DNA from: Xanthostigma xanthostigma
Lineage: Eukaryota > Arthropoda > Insecta > Raphidioptera > Raphidiidae
DNA length: 64,000 nt
Assembly (NCBI GenBank): GCA_963575645.1
Contig: OY754473.1
Coordinates: forward strand, 6,758,001 to 6,822,000
Direction of reading: 5' to 3'
Positions 22,957 through 33,576 of this stretch are shown piece after piece. Made by a program: the position numbers and the translations under genes. The notes under the pieces are model-generated. The model saw nothing but the letters and a program-made list of their open reading frames with translations, did no database searches and was not told the origin of the DNA. The number at the start of each line of letters is the position of its first letter. Position 1 is the stretch's first letter.

Positions 22957-23550
22957 CCAGAGTGACCTGTGCGAATTATTCGCACTAAATAAGTATAATA
23001 ATTATCACTTTACAAAATTATTTTTTAAATATGATTGCAGGTATTCAATTCTTTCTAATTTTGCACACTGCTTATAACGTTCTTCTTTTTGTTGTAATAC
23101 AATATGAAGCTCAGATGACAGATCGAAGAAATATTTTACTAAAATTGTCATATAGAGGCGTAAATAGCAAAAGCGTTGAGCTAAGCCGTCAGATGGCATC
23201 ATGCAGCATTGCTGTAACGTCGTTCAGCGTTGCTCGCTGTTTCAAAATTAAAGCCGTCAGATGGCAGTATGCAGTATTGTGTCTGTTGTATTACAATATG
23301 AAGGTCAGATGACAGATCGAAGTGTTGACGTTGTTTCAAAATTAAAGCCGTCAGATGACAGACGTTGTTCAGCGTTGCTGTATTTTAATTAATTTACAAA
23401 AACAAAAGCAATAATAAATTTTTTAGTTGTCGATGTCAGTAGAGCAAGCAATTATCTGTAAAATAATATATTATTTATGTAGAGAAATTGTGAGGTTTTT
23501 TCTAAAAAGGGAGGCAAACATCTTTAACCTTAGCGTATTAATATATATGA
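22957..23550 (-). mobile_element. Helitron family A, copy A4
   Basis: Full-length copy, with A|T at the target. The 3' terminus reads CTGG on the minus strand instead of CTAG, still within the CTRR rule. The hairpin is intact. It faces copy A5 across a 345-bp spacer. Confidence 0.85.
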
Positions 23551-23895
23551 TACATAGACTGCTAAACTCATATAACCCTTGCTTTTGACTTCGCCGTAGT
23601 CGGGTAAAAATTGTGTGGAGCCATCCTGAAGATAATAATTAATCGACAATGTAAACGCAGTCTTATAGCTCATTGAAAATATGAATCACTTTAAACATTA
23701 ACGCTATTGAAATAACATAAACATCAATCAGTGGTAACAGTAAAATCAATTAATAATTTTTATATCATCATATAAAATGAAAAACACTTCCTTTGCACCC
23801 AGGCTTCAATGTTATAAAGCATTCGCTCTAATTTGATCATTTTCTTGCAAATTGCAACGGCCTTATTGACACGCCAAGAACGTCTGTCTGTCACA
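23551..23895. other. spacer between two oppositely oriented Helitrons
   Basis: No gene or repeat is recognised. A4 and A5 point away from each other with their 5' ends facing here. Confidence 0.4.
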
Positions 23896-24497
23896 TCATA
23901 TATATTAATACGCTAAGATTAAAGATGTTTGCCTCCCTTTTTAGAAAAAACCTCACAATTTCTCCACATAAATTATATATTATCATTTTACAGATAATTG
24001 CTTGCTCTACTGACATCGACAACTAAAAAATTTATTATTGCTTTTGTTTTGGTAAATTAATTAAAATACAGGAACGCTGAACAACGTCTGCCATCTAACG
24101 GCTTTAATTTTGAAACAACGTCAACACTTCGATCTGTCATCTGACCTTCATATTGTAATACAACAGACACAATACTGCATACTGCCATCTAACGGCTTTA
24201 ATTTTGAAACAGCGAGCAACGCTGAACAACGTCACAGCAATGCTGAATGATGCCATCTGACGGCTTAGCTCAACGCTTTTGCTACTTGCGCCTCTATATA
24301 TCTAACAATTTTAGTAAAATATTTCTTCGATCTGTCATCTGAGCTTCATATTGTAATACAACAAAAAGAAGAACGTTATAAGCAGTGTGCAAAATTAGAA
24401 ACGAATTGAATACCTGCAATCATATTTAAAAAATAATTTTGTGAAGTGATAATTATTATACTTATTTAGTGCGAATAATTCGCGCAGGTCACACTAG
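23896..24497 (+). mobile_element. Helitron family A, copy A5
   Basis: 602 bp; TC after A at the start, CTAG before T at the end. The 3' hairpin has one changed base (GTGCGAATAATTCGCGC). Confidence 0.85.
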
Positions 24498-24517
24498 TCC
24501 TGTATAAATCCTAAAAC

Positions 24518-24850
24518 TTATAATAAGCGCCACGAATCTAAAAGGCTCGGAAGTTAGATGCGAATGCGGGCTTGCGCTTGTACAGTCTGTTGAAAAACTA
24601 TACAAACTCGCAGCTCAACAAAACTAATATAGCAATAACAACTTGACAACAGCGCACTCGACTGTACTTTAAAGCAGGAAAGCGACAAGTGACAAAGGCA
24701 ACGAGCGATCACGGTCAATCACCGACGAGCGCACGTTCCGTGCAGATAGCTAAGAGGCGGTGGGAGTATCAACGGCCCTAAAATGTGCCTTTGCGACGCT
24801 GTTTGTGACTAACTTTGGAACCTTTTAGATCTGTGGCGCGTATATTATAC
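24518..24850 (-). mobile_element. MITE family H, copy H1
   Basis: Long inverted ends contain CGCCACGAATCTAAAAGG and are related to ends at 37.8 and 50.96 kb. The orientation is opposite to the other two copies. About 330 bp, non-coding. The target duplication is not clear, so the superfamily is left open. Confidence 0.65.
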
Positions 24851-24894
24851 AACTGATTTTGATGAAATATCAAGTCTTTTATAGACAGTGTGGT

Positions 24895-25112
24895 ATCCTA
24901 CTAGATACAAAAAAATTTAAATAGTTTTTTGTTCAGCTCGGAATTTATTATCGGAAACTGTTAAGGTATATTTTTTTGTACTTCAAACTCAACCGGAAGT
25001 GTACATGAAGTTTTTTTTAATGGCAACAGATATATTTCTCAAATATTCGAAATCTCCATTCTTTTCTTTATACATTCATATTATAAAATTGTCATAAGGT
25101 TACATAAGAAAA
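24895..25112 (+). repeat. dispersed repeat L, copy 2 (uninterrupted)
   Basis: Matches 11,740-12,172 without the 240-bp insertion found there. The junction reads AAACTCAACCGGAAGTG. Confidence 0.6.
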
Positions 25113-25596
25113 TATTCGAGAAAAACGTAATAGTACAATTTTCGAAAAGCCGTTGAGTGAAAAAGACAGCGCGGTGAGTTGACTGACTTTAGCTTATATA
25201 GACGCTCGACAACCTCGGTGAAATGGATCCGTATCATTTATTTCAATTTTGATGACACAAAACGCGAATGGCGTGAAAGAATACTTACAGCGAACGTATT
25301 CGATTTCTGGTATAAATATTTGCTGAGAGCAAACTGAAAAAAACATGTACGTCTATGACGTCACCTTGCTGTGATTTCTATTAATGGTTTGTATTATTTA
25401 TTTCCCTTCTCGCCGCATATACTTATTTCATTTATGCCCTCACGCACTTTGGCAACCTGTACCTAAGTGAATTTCACCTCCTTCACTTGTTTTTTTTTAC
25501 TGAAAGACACTCATTTGTTTAAATTAAGACGAAAAATTGGCGAATGCAGAACGTGTCCGATGTTTAATCGCCCATATCCCTGAAACTACCGAGCGG
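25113..25596. other. unassigned stretch
   Basis: No gene or repeat family was recognised. Confidence 0.35.
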
Positions 25597-25665
25597 GGTG
25601 GCGTAGCGGTGAGAGCACTAGACTCGCATTTGGGAGGTACCGGGTTCGAATCCCGGCGGGGGCAG
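25597..25665 (+). repeat. tRNA-derived SINE head
   Basis: The A box (GTGGCGTAGCGGTGAGAGC) and B box (GGGTTCGAATCCC) are well preserved. The acceptor arms do not pair into a functional tRNA and a non-tRNA body follows. I therefore read it as a SINE promoter head and not as a gene. Confidence 0.6.
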
Positions 25666-25819
25666 ATGTGACTAAGACTTTTTCCTACGCATGATGCCGA
25701 CAACAAAGCAACAAAATAACAAACAAGTACTGATTATTGCTTCGTGATGACGTATTGTTGTCGCTGTTTAGAGTGGGTGTGTCGTTATTTAGAGTGCATC
25801 ATTGTATGAGCAACTAGAG

Positions 25820-25893
25820 TTAAGTAATTTCGACGTTTTAACGAGCTTTTGTCGTTATGTCGAGTGACGTTAAATGGAGTTTACACTGTATAA
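25820..25893. mobile_element. right-end fragment of the pogo-like MITE
   Basis: Ends in GGAGTTTACACTGTA, the terminus of the family at 8,585-9,090. No left end was found. Confidence 0.5.
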
Positions 25894-26168
25894 ATATAAA
25901 ATAAATATAGTTTAAAAAAATATTGTCTGAAGACAGAAGTAATTCAAGAATTACAAGGCGCGAAATTTTATAAAATATACCCCGGCGTTATGTTTACAAA
26001 TTGTTGTATATTTTTAACGACACTTTGAGCTTAATAAAATAATTTAATTAACTTAATCTACGAAAAAAATTACAGTTGAAAATATTGAAACACAGAAAGG
26101 AAAAAATCATTTTAATAATTTATTAATAATTAGTCACAACCAACTTTTTTATAATTATTACCCTAAAT

Positions 26169-26705
26169 CAGAGGCTCTCAAACTTTTTTGTCTCGTAGAC
26201 CACTTGCCATGTTTTTCGGTTTTGGATAAACCCCCTGCTTATCTGATATTGATTTTTTGCAAATTCATTAATTTCAAATGTATTTTTGACAAACGGCATA
26301 GTCCTACTCACTTTGAACGATTTAAATTTAAACGGTAGTGAAATGTAGTGTGAAATGTCTAGTTTTATGCATTTATTAATTAGATTCGCATTAAAACGAA
26401 CCAAATTAAAATTAACTTTCTGTTACATAAAATAACTAAGCAAAAAATAAATTCTTTTAGGGTGAGGGACGAACCTGATGCTTTAATAATAAATTTTCAA
26501 CATTTGGCATCAATTTAGTTATTTTTAACCTTAAATCTCTTCGGTTAACGATGTCCAGTTTGTTTCTTTTTTTGTTAGGAGATTCACTATCGTTGACCCC
26601 CATTTTCATTTCATGGACCCCCAATTTTTCTTCCCCCTGATATGGACCCCTTGCAAGTTGTCGTCGACCCCTGGGGGTCGATATAGACCACTTTGGGAAT
26701 CACTG
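26169..26705. mobile_element. hAT MITE with 8-bp target duplication
   Basis: CCCTAAAT flanks both sides (26,161-26,168 and 26,706-26,713). The ends CAGAGGCTCTCAAAC and (minus) CAGTGATTCCCAAAG fit the hAT end pattern. The interior contains runs such as GACCCCCAATTTTT and no transposase. Confidence 0.9.
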
Positions 26706-26797
26706 CCCTAAATTATTAAAATAATGATATTTCCATTTTGGTACATTTCAATAAAAACTTTCTTTTTATTATTATTTTATTTTTCTTGTAATAACAT

Positions 26798-27240
26798 ATA
26801 TCTCTGATGCGCATGCGCCGATTTTTCCCGAAATAAAATACTAAAATTTCTTGTAAAACAGATAGAATAATAAGCCGCTATGAAAAGTATACCATTGTTA
26901 TATAAAAAACGTTATAGCACATAATATCTCTTGCGCATGCGCCGATTTTCCCCAAAAATAAATTACAAAACTTTCTTGTGAAACAGATAGAATAATCAAC
27001 CGTTATGAAATGTAAAGCATTATTATATAAGAAACAACGTCATAGCTCATATCTCTTTTGTGCATGCGCCGATTTTCCCCAAAAAATTTACAAAACTTTC
27101 ATGTAAAAATAGATAAAATAATAAGTCTTTTTAAAAACTATATTATTATTATATAAAACAACATTATAAAAGATATACTCTTTTACGCATGCGCCGATGT
27201 TCCCAAAAAACAATAGGCTACTTCATATTTGCATATCAAA
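26798..27240 (+). repeat. tandem array of about 123-bp units
   Basis: Roughly 3.5 units, each opening with ATATCTC(T) and GCGCATGCGCCGATTTTCCC, followed by a poly-A-rich middle and ATTATTATATAA. Single related units occur inverted at about 52,860-53,000 and direct at 55,180-55,350. Confidence 0.7.
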
Positions 27241-27279
27241 CATCCTCCCAAAATTTGGTTTCAATCCGCTCAGCCGTGG

Positions 27280-27672
27280 TGTCGGAATGGTAAGAAATGT
27301 CAAAAATGACGTTTGCATCTGTCAAAGTATTATTTTCTAATAATTAGTTATTCAAATTGTTAACTCAGAAGGCGTTGCATTTCACAAATATAAATGCCAT
27401 CCGTTTTTGAACAAATGCAATCGTTTTATTTTAAGACAGAACAAACGTAATCTTTATATTACCATATTAAACCGTGCAACAGAGAGAGATAACCGAAAGA
27501 TGTTTGCCATCGATTATATCAAATTGAATTTATTTCCAAATAAATTTGTATAAAAAACCTGTTTTGGCAAATTCTGTTGTACGAAATTTATGTAAAATTT
27601 TCTCCTCTTTCGTTTAAGACACGTTTCGAACCGATCTGAATTAAATTGAGTGAGTTATAAGCAAAAAACTTC
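27280..27672 (+). repeat. dispersed repeat, copy of 20,710-21,165
   Basis: Same block order as the 20.7 kb copy. It continues into an unassigned tail ending near 27,880. Confidence 0.55.
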
Positions 27673-27883
27673 GTTTTTTCTTTATTGCTCCCCACTGGGG
27701 TCAAAATTCAAAAATCGGGCGACGTTAGGATTTAAGTTACCCGGAGACGAATCGAACAAAAAAAAGTTTTTTAAAATCGGTTAAGGCGTTTGGGCTGTAC
27801 GCTGGATACAAAAAGCGTGACTCACAGATTCACAGACAAAGCGAGTACATATAAGGCGCTTTAGCTTACGCTAATCGCGCCTA

Positions 27884-28480
27884 AAAACTAAAAAACACAC
27901 TTTATATCAAACTAAAAAGTAAAAAATATTTTTTTTTAAATAAGCTTAAAACAATAATGAATAAAAAATACTAGTATTATTGTGAAAAAAGCGTGGGGCG
28001 CTTTGTTCCACATTTTCGTACATTGAGCGCCCCACGCTTTTTTCACAATCATACTAGTATTTTTTACTCATTATTATTTTAAGCTTATTTTAGAAAAAAT
28101 ATTTTTTACTTTTTAGTTCGATATAAAGCGTGATTTTTAGTTTTTTTTTAAACTATATTTATTTTCCACTTTTTAGTTCGATTTATTGTCAAAAATTTGC
28201 CGAAAAAAAACAAATTTTTTATTTCGGCGTGGACGGGATTAGAACCCACGACCGGTGAACCCGAGAGTTGACGTCAGCGAAGACTAGCGCCTTAGACCGC
28301 TCGGTCAACGATTGCTCTTGCAGTAGTGGCATAACATACTAACAGTAATAAACCACTTGCTGCAGTCCAAACGAGATTACAAACAAACATACATACATAC
28401 ATACAAACTTACAAGTGAAACTCATATAAAGCGTGTAATAATAAACATTGAACGAATAAAGTAATTTTGCGACAACATTA
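27884..28480 (-). mobile_element. compound foldback plus tRNA-derived SINE, copy 1
   Basis: A long hairpin has arms 27,884-28,000 and 28,026-28,145, with GAAAAAAGCGTGGGGCGC at the tip. It is followed by a minus-strand tRNA-like segment (28,226-28,310; A box TGACCGAGCGGTCTAAGGC, B box GTGGGTTCTAATCCC). The same two parts occur together, inverted, at 35,650-36,280, so they probably move as one unit. Confidence 0.6.
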
Positions 28481-28932
28481 GTGGAGTCTTCAGCTCCACC
28501 GTATTGCAGGACAACTTTAAAACACTATGTCTATATTACACTTTGTATTTCATATGTAATTACCGTTTTGTCTATAGAAGACAGATCAATAATGCTGATA
28601 AGACATAATATGTGGGCAACATACGAAGGCCCCGACCGGGCGGCCGGGTCCACGACGTGGCACACTAAGATTAATGAATTGAAATGTGTCAATAAAAATA
28701 TTATATTTGAATTGTATGCATTTCAATGAACGAGTTACGTTGCATAAATAAATGAACCCATTGTCTGATCTGCACAAACAAATTATTAGAAAAACAATTC
28801 GAAATTAATTTAACTGTTGAGGACCCCTGGGTGTTCGCTATCGTCGAAGCTGTCAGATTACATACAATCAAGGCCGGATGTGCATAGTCTCAGAACATTC
28901 TATAACCAGATACAAATCTATCTATACTCTAG
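28481..28932. other. unassigned stretch
   Basis: No gene is seen. A short GC-rich patch (CCGACCGGGCGGCCGGG) is at 28,630. Confidence 0.35.
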
Positions 28933-29676
28933 TCTATACTAATACTAATCTTTATAGGTATATAAAAATCACATGTTTGTCCGCGATGAACTCCTAAACT
29001 ACTGAACCGATTTTTAATTTGATTTGCACACCGTGTGCAATTCGACCCAACTTGAAAAATAGGTTAGCTTACATTTCAATTTATAGTCGCAATATTATTT
29101 TATTGCAAATTATTTGTCTATTCCTTGACAGTCATAATACAACCATTAAGATGGCGATACCTGTTGACTGGATTGAGTGAATATTCAATAGATGGCGCAA
29201 CGAACTTAACAACCATATACGATGGCGATACCTGTTGACTGGATTGAGTGAATATTCAATAGATGGCGCAACGAACTTAACAACCATATAAGATGACGAT
29301 ACCTGTTGACTGGATTGAGTGAATATTCAATAGATGACGCAACGAACTTAACAACCATATATCTAGATCGAGGATGTAAAAAAACTGATTATCGTTTAAA
29401 ACAAATGCTTTTTTTTTTCGAGCACGACGGCGCAGCCGGAGTGAGCCCTCGAAATAGAGCAAGTGTTTTAAAGACCAGTTATCCACTATTACTTTACGCT
29501 ATTCTTTTTCGAGCACGACGGTGCAGCCGGAGTGCTCGACATACACACATATACGCCCATGTATATTTTAAAATAGCTAGCAATTAATAAAATAGATAGA
29601 TAGATAGATAGATGTTCCAATTAAATTGTTTTATTATTTCACTTTATACGTAGCGAAGCACGTACAGGGCCGCTAG
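28933..29676 (+). mobile_element. Helitron-like family F with internal minisatellite
   Basis: It begins TCTATACTAATACTAATC and ends GGGCCGCTAG before T, with a TACG...CGTA hairpin just upstream. The exact 5' base is uncertain because TCTATACT is repeated. It contains a 3 x 71-bp array and a GATA microsatellite at 29,593-29,613. Confidence 0.6.
29141..29363 (+). repeat. minisatellite, 3 units of 71 bp
   Basis: Units contain ACCTGTTGACTGGATTGAG and GAATATTCAATAGATG, nearly identical to each other. They lie inside Helitron-like element F. Confidence 0.85.
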
Positions 29677-29720
29677 TATAATATAAATCTGAAGAATTTG
29701 TTAATAATATTTTTTACATA

Positions 29721-30291
29721 CAGTATGTAAACACGTAAGGCGCACATAGGGAAATTAGCATTGGGAAAAAATACTTGGATCAGAGTTAGCCATGACTGCA
29801 TTAATTGTTATTTCTATTGAATTATCGTGATAATCTTGAGGATTTCTATTTTATTTTGATTTATTTTTACTTTACTTGGCTTTTTTAATAATAAAAAGCT
29901 CTTATAAATCATTTTAATTTTTTTTGTACAAAAATAAAACAAAAAAATAACTCCATCTGTTTGGAAACATTTCATTCAAAAATTGTCTGACTGGTATGAC
30001 GTATGCGCGTTGGTAAATCAGTGAGACTATGTCTTTAGGTTCAACACGAATAGGCGGAGATATTTGATTTCGCACCATATTTAAGTATTTTTGGGAATTT
30101 AATGTCCCATTAATAAAAAAAGTCCGATTATGTTGTAATCATTTGAATATTTTCATCGGTAGGATACACATTCATTTTGCAAAAGAATATTATCTGTCAA
30201 ATTGAAAAACAAGATTTCAAGGCTCACTCTGATCCAGTCATTTTTTCCCAATGTTAATTTCCCTATGTGCACCTTACGTGTTTACATACTG
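29721..30291. mobile_element. Tc1/mariner relic T1
   Basis: Inverted ends of about 50 bp start CAGTATGTAAACACGTAAGG and are flanked by TA. The minus strand (about 30,115 to 29,950) still reads a degraded mariner-type transposase tail related to PVRQFLNEMFPNRW in the sister copy T2. It is 571 bp, internally deleted. Confidence 0.75.
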
Positions 30292-30512
30292 TATAATACG
30301 GAATGGTTGTCCGGTGTCTGTATATATAGTAACGGATTACAAAATCCATATACTGTGAGAGTTGTTTTTTTTAATGAATTATACAGACGTTAGCTCAATT
30401 AATTCAAATAAATAAAATCGTAATTTAGTCTGTAATTGAGCAGTTTTAAAGGTTCCTAGAGTAAATTTTCAGTTTTCATCATTTTTTTTTCTATTTATAT
30501 TTTTTGTACCTA

Positions 30513-30860
30513 TCTATACTAATACCTATATAAAGCAGAAGAGTTTGTTTGCTTAGTTGAACGCGCTAATCTCAGGAACTACTGGTTCGAATTGAAAAAA
30601 AATGTTTTTTTTTTGATAGTTCATTTATCGAGGAAGGCTATAGGCTATATAATATCACGCTACGACCAATAGGAGTGGAGCATCAATGAAAAATGTATCT
30701 CAAAATTTGTCTGTCCGACAAAACTTTTGAACGGTAACTCCGATCATCATGAAATTTGGACACAACATTCATCTCGGTAAACTAAGGTGAATGTGCGTAC
30801 TCATGTTCCTCCTCCCCATTCGTTCTTTTGCACCCGGGTGAAACCGGGCGGGACCGCTAG
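30513..30860 (+). mobile_element. Helitron family B, copy B2 (no tRNA module)
   Basis: Same ends as B1 (TC...CTAG, CACCCGGGTG palindrome), but the whole tRNA-containing middle is absent. The sequence passes directly from ATGTATCTCAAAA to ACTTTTGAACGG. It is inserted at the 5' end of element D1. Confidence 0.8.
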
Positions 30861-30861
30861 T

Positions 30862-31033
30862 ACTTATATAAAGAGGTAAAGTTTGTAAGTTTTGACGTAA
30901 GGAGGTAATCTCTGAAACTACTAATCTGACTTTAAAATTTTTTTCACCAATATTTAGAATGGACTTTAAAGATGGAAAGACGAAGAAACGGTGGCAAACT
31001 ACAAATTTGGGTGAAATCGGACCGGGTCGCTAG
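30862..31033 (+). mobile_element. Helitron-like family D, copy D1
   Basis: TATAAAGAGGTAAAGTTTG near the start and GACCGGGTCGCTAG before T at the end. Three relatives occur at 36.7, 38.5 and 40.4 kb. Its extreme 5' end is displaced by B2. Non-coding. Confidence 0.6.
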
Positions 31034-31095
31034 TATTTTATAAACTAATATGACGTGCTAATACAAATATTAGGAGCATTGTGGTTGAAACAAAA

Positions 31096-31270
31096 ATAAA
31101 GAATAGTTACTTCATACCACAACAGTTTTATTAGCGGATGTACATTTCGGGAGCTATGCTCTCCTCTTCAGCAAACACTAAACTTTAGTGTTTGCTGAAG
31201 ATGAGAGCATAGCTCCCGAAATGTACATCCGCTAATAAAACTGTTGTGGTATGAAGTACCTATTCTTTAT
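31096..31270. mobile_element. palindrome with hammerhead-like cores (Penelope-like?)
   Basis: Arms of about 87 bp are centred on base 31,183. Each arm, read outward, carries CTGAAGA, then a short stem closed by AGC-ATA-GCT, then GAAATGTACATC. On the plus strand these are at 31,195-31,201 and 31,218-31,229. This is the order of the hammerhead ribozyme core (CUGANGA, stem II, GAAA, short stem III, UH cleavage site), which Penelope-like terminal repeats are known to carry. Folding is inferred by eye only. Confidence 0.5.
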
Positions 31271-31336
31271 TTATTTTTTAATAATGTGTGTTAGCATAGA
31301 TAAGCTTTTGCTTGCATTTTCGCTCTCGTTAAAATA

Positions 31337-31648
31337 CGGTAGCACTTCTTTAAGTCGAACTTCGATAAGTCGAAAACCTCCAAAACTCGAAAAAATGCTT
31401 TGTTCCCTTCCCTTCAAGCCCCAAAACCTTCACTACTAGAAATCTCTACAAGCCATTTCGGTACATATTTTCGCTCCATAATTCGAAAAAATAAATCGGA
31501 CTTCTGTATCTCGAACATAGCAATTCAAAATTAGAATGAATCTTAACCTCTACAAGTTGAATATTTCCTTACAAAATCCGCCAATGTTCTTCATATGTCA
31601 AAAACGCCATAACTCGAATGTTTTGGTGTATCCCTTGAAGTTCTACTG
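31337..31648. mobile_element. pogo-like MITE
   Basis: TA-flanked. The left end reads CGGTAGCACTTCTTTAAG and the right end (minus) reads CAGTAGAACTTCAAGGG. Internal TAAGTCGAA-type repeats are typical of this group. Non-coding. Confidence 0.6.
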
Positions 31649-31954
31649 TAGAATAAATAAACAGAGAGGTAGCGGATAATAGCGACTGGGTTGTAATATC
31701 AATAAATATAATATATTGATTTGAATCATTAGTAAATTGATTGATTTGCATAAACTGCCTTTTATTTGGTAAGCGGTCACTGTAATATTAAAAGAACTTC
31801 TGCCCACTTAAAATTCAAACTGCATTTGCCCACGGGACTTCGGTTTGTAGTTAAAGTATAATTTAAATCTACCTTAAGACAGTGATTTGCTACTCAAAAT
31901 AACTCTTGGGTTTCAGCAACAATTTAAAAAGCGTGTTCCGTGCAAATGAAACAC

Positions 31955-32803
31955 TATAATCACTTCGATGTCCGTCCGTATGTCACAAGCGATTTTCTCT
32001 GAAACTATTTGACTTAAAAAATTTGAAATTTGGCACAGATTTAGAGTGTATAGTGGCCCAATCATAGACGTGAAGTATAAAAAGTCGAATTTTGATTTCA
32101 GCGGTTAATTTTAGGGAGTGAAATTGTAGATAAAAAAAACTTTTTTCAAGGGCATCTTGTAGGGTATTTTTATTTTTGCATTTTTACGATTCCACACCTC
32201 AAAAAGAATCCCTACAGGATAACTTTGTTGCCCGTCTGTCTGTCTGTCAAGACTCTTGGGAATCGAAATCTATATGGTACTTCCCGTTGACCTAGAATCA
32301 TATGAAATTTGGCAAGAAGCAATGTCTTATAGCACAAATAAAGGGAAAAATTTGAAAGTTACATCACAAAAAAACAATGTCCGCTACAGGTGCGTTTATA
32401 CAGCAAACATGTGAGAACTCTCGCATACAACACGGTACGACAACTATGCTATTAGATATAGCCACGAGTTGGAATACAGTCCAGTAGTTCATCTGAACTC
32501 GTTGCAATTACACGCTTAGTTGGCAAACTGGCCGCGACGTTTGTCGATGTACGGTGGCAACAGTTGTCCAACGGCTAAGCGGGAAAAATCCCGTGATGGA
32601 CGAACTATCGAAGAATCTCGTTAGAGATTCTTTTCTGTGCTAAATGCCAACGAATCTCTAGCGTATTCCTATACATTGATTTTGCCTTTCTCCCATATAA
32701 CGCCGTGTATATAAAGCCAGTTTCCAAGTTTTATAGTTTTTACATATATCTACAAGTTTGTACGGAACCCTCGGTGCGCGAATCCGATTCGCACTTTGCC
32801 GGT
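31955..32803 (+). repeat. dispersed repeat G, copy G1
   Basis: Ends ACGGAACCCTCGGTGCGCG ... GCACTTTGCCGGT. Internal landmarks are GACCTAGAATCATATGAAAT and the CTGTCTGTCTGTC run. An inverted relative lies at 41.9-42.4 kb. I recall this as a widespread insect retroposon-like repeat; no coding frame is left. Confidence 0.6.
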
Positions 32804-33230
32804 AAAAAATTTAAAAATATCAGCAATCACCTAGTTTTCAAACGGTATTCTACTTATATTTTATTTTTGTGAGATCGATGCATCTGCCGGGAAACACGAA
32901 ATAAATTTCATATAGCTGATCGTAGATTAATCCCTTAATTAATATCACCGAGCAGATAATCTATGTTAATATTATTTAAATTACGCTTTAGACGTCTAGC
33001 GTTTGATTCGATCTAATTCCGATATTTCGTTTATTAATTCAGACCACCCAATTGCATAATCGATTACCAACTATTGATTGTACATGTGTAAGCTATAATT
33101 TTTGTGGTGTATTTTTTGATACGGTGGGCCACCAGAAAAAAAGTAATAATACCCATTGACTTCGAGTATAGACCACGCATTAACTGTTTCAACAATGTGC
33201 TGGAAAAGGTTCTGCAATGTATTACAGTAT
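32804..33230. other. unassigned stretch
   Basis: No gene or repeat family was recognised. Confidence 0.4.
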
Positions 33231-33576
33231 TCAATAAATAAAATTATGGACCAATTTTTCAGACAATATATTAACAAAAAATATAATTATTACATTAATG
33301 TTTTGATCCGGATTTGGATCATCTTCAGAATTGATCTAAAAAATATAAAAAATAATTAATGTTTAATTTCTAATTCGCTTTATATAAAATTCATTCAAAA
33401 TTATTAAGTAGTATCAAAATAAAGTGAATTAGAAATTAAATATTAATTATTTTTTATATTTTTTAGATCAGTTCTGAAGAAGATCCAAATCCGGATCGAA
33501 ACGTTAATGTATTAATTATATTTTTTGTTAATATACCTATTGTCTGAAAAATTGGTCGATAATTTTATTTATTGAA
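33231..33576. mobile_element. inverted repeat with hammerhead-like core (Penelope-like?)
   Basis: Arms of about 150 bp (33,231-33,381 and 33,421-33,576). The right arm reads CTGAAGA at 33,474, a GATCC/GGATC stem, then GAAACGTTAATGTA from 33,498. That fits a hammerhead core with ACGU-UA-AUGU as stem III. In the left arm the essential GAAA has become AAAA, so that copy should be inactive. Confidence 0.5.

Noticed and set aside
26798-27240. CRISPR-like array
   Set aside because: Units are about 123 bp with no short identical repeat and unique-spacer structure, and the DNA is clearly eukaryotic.
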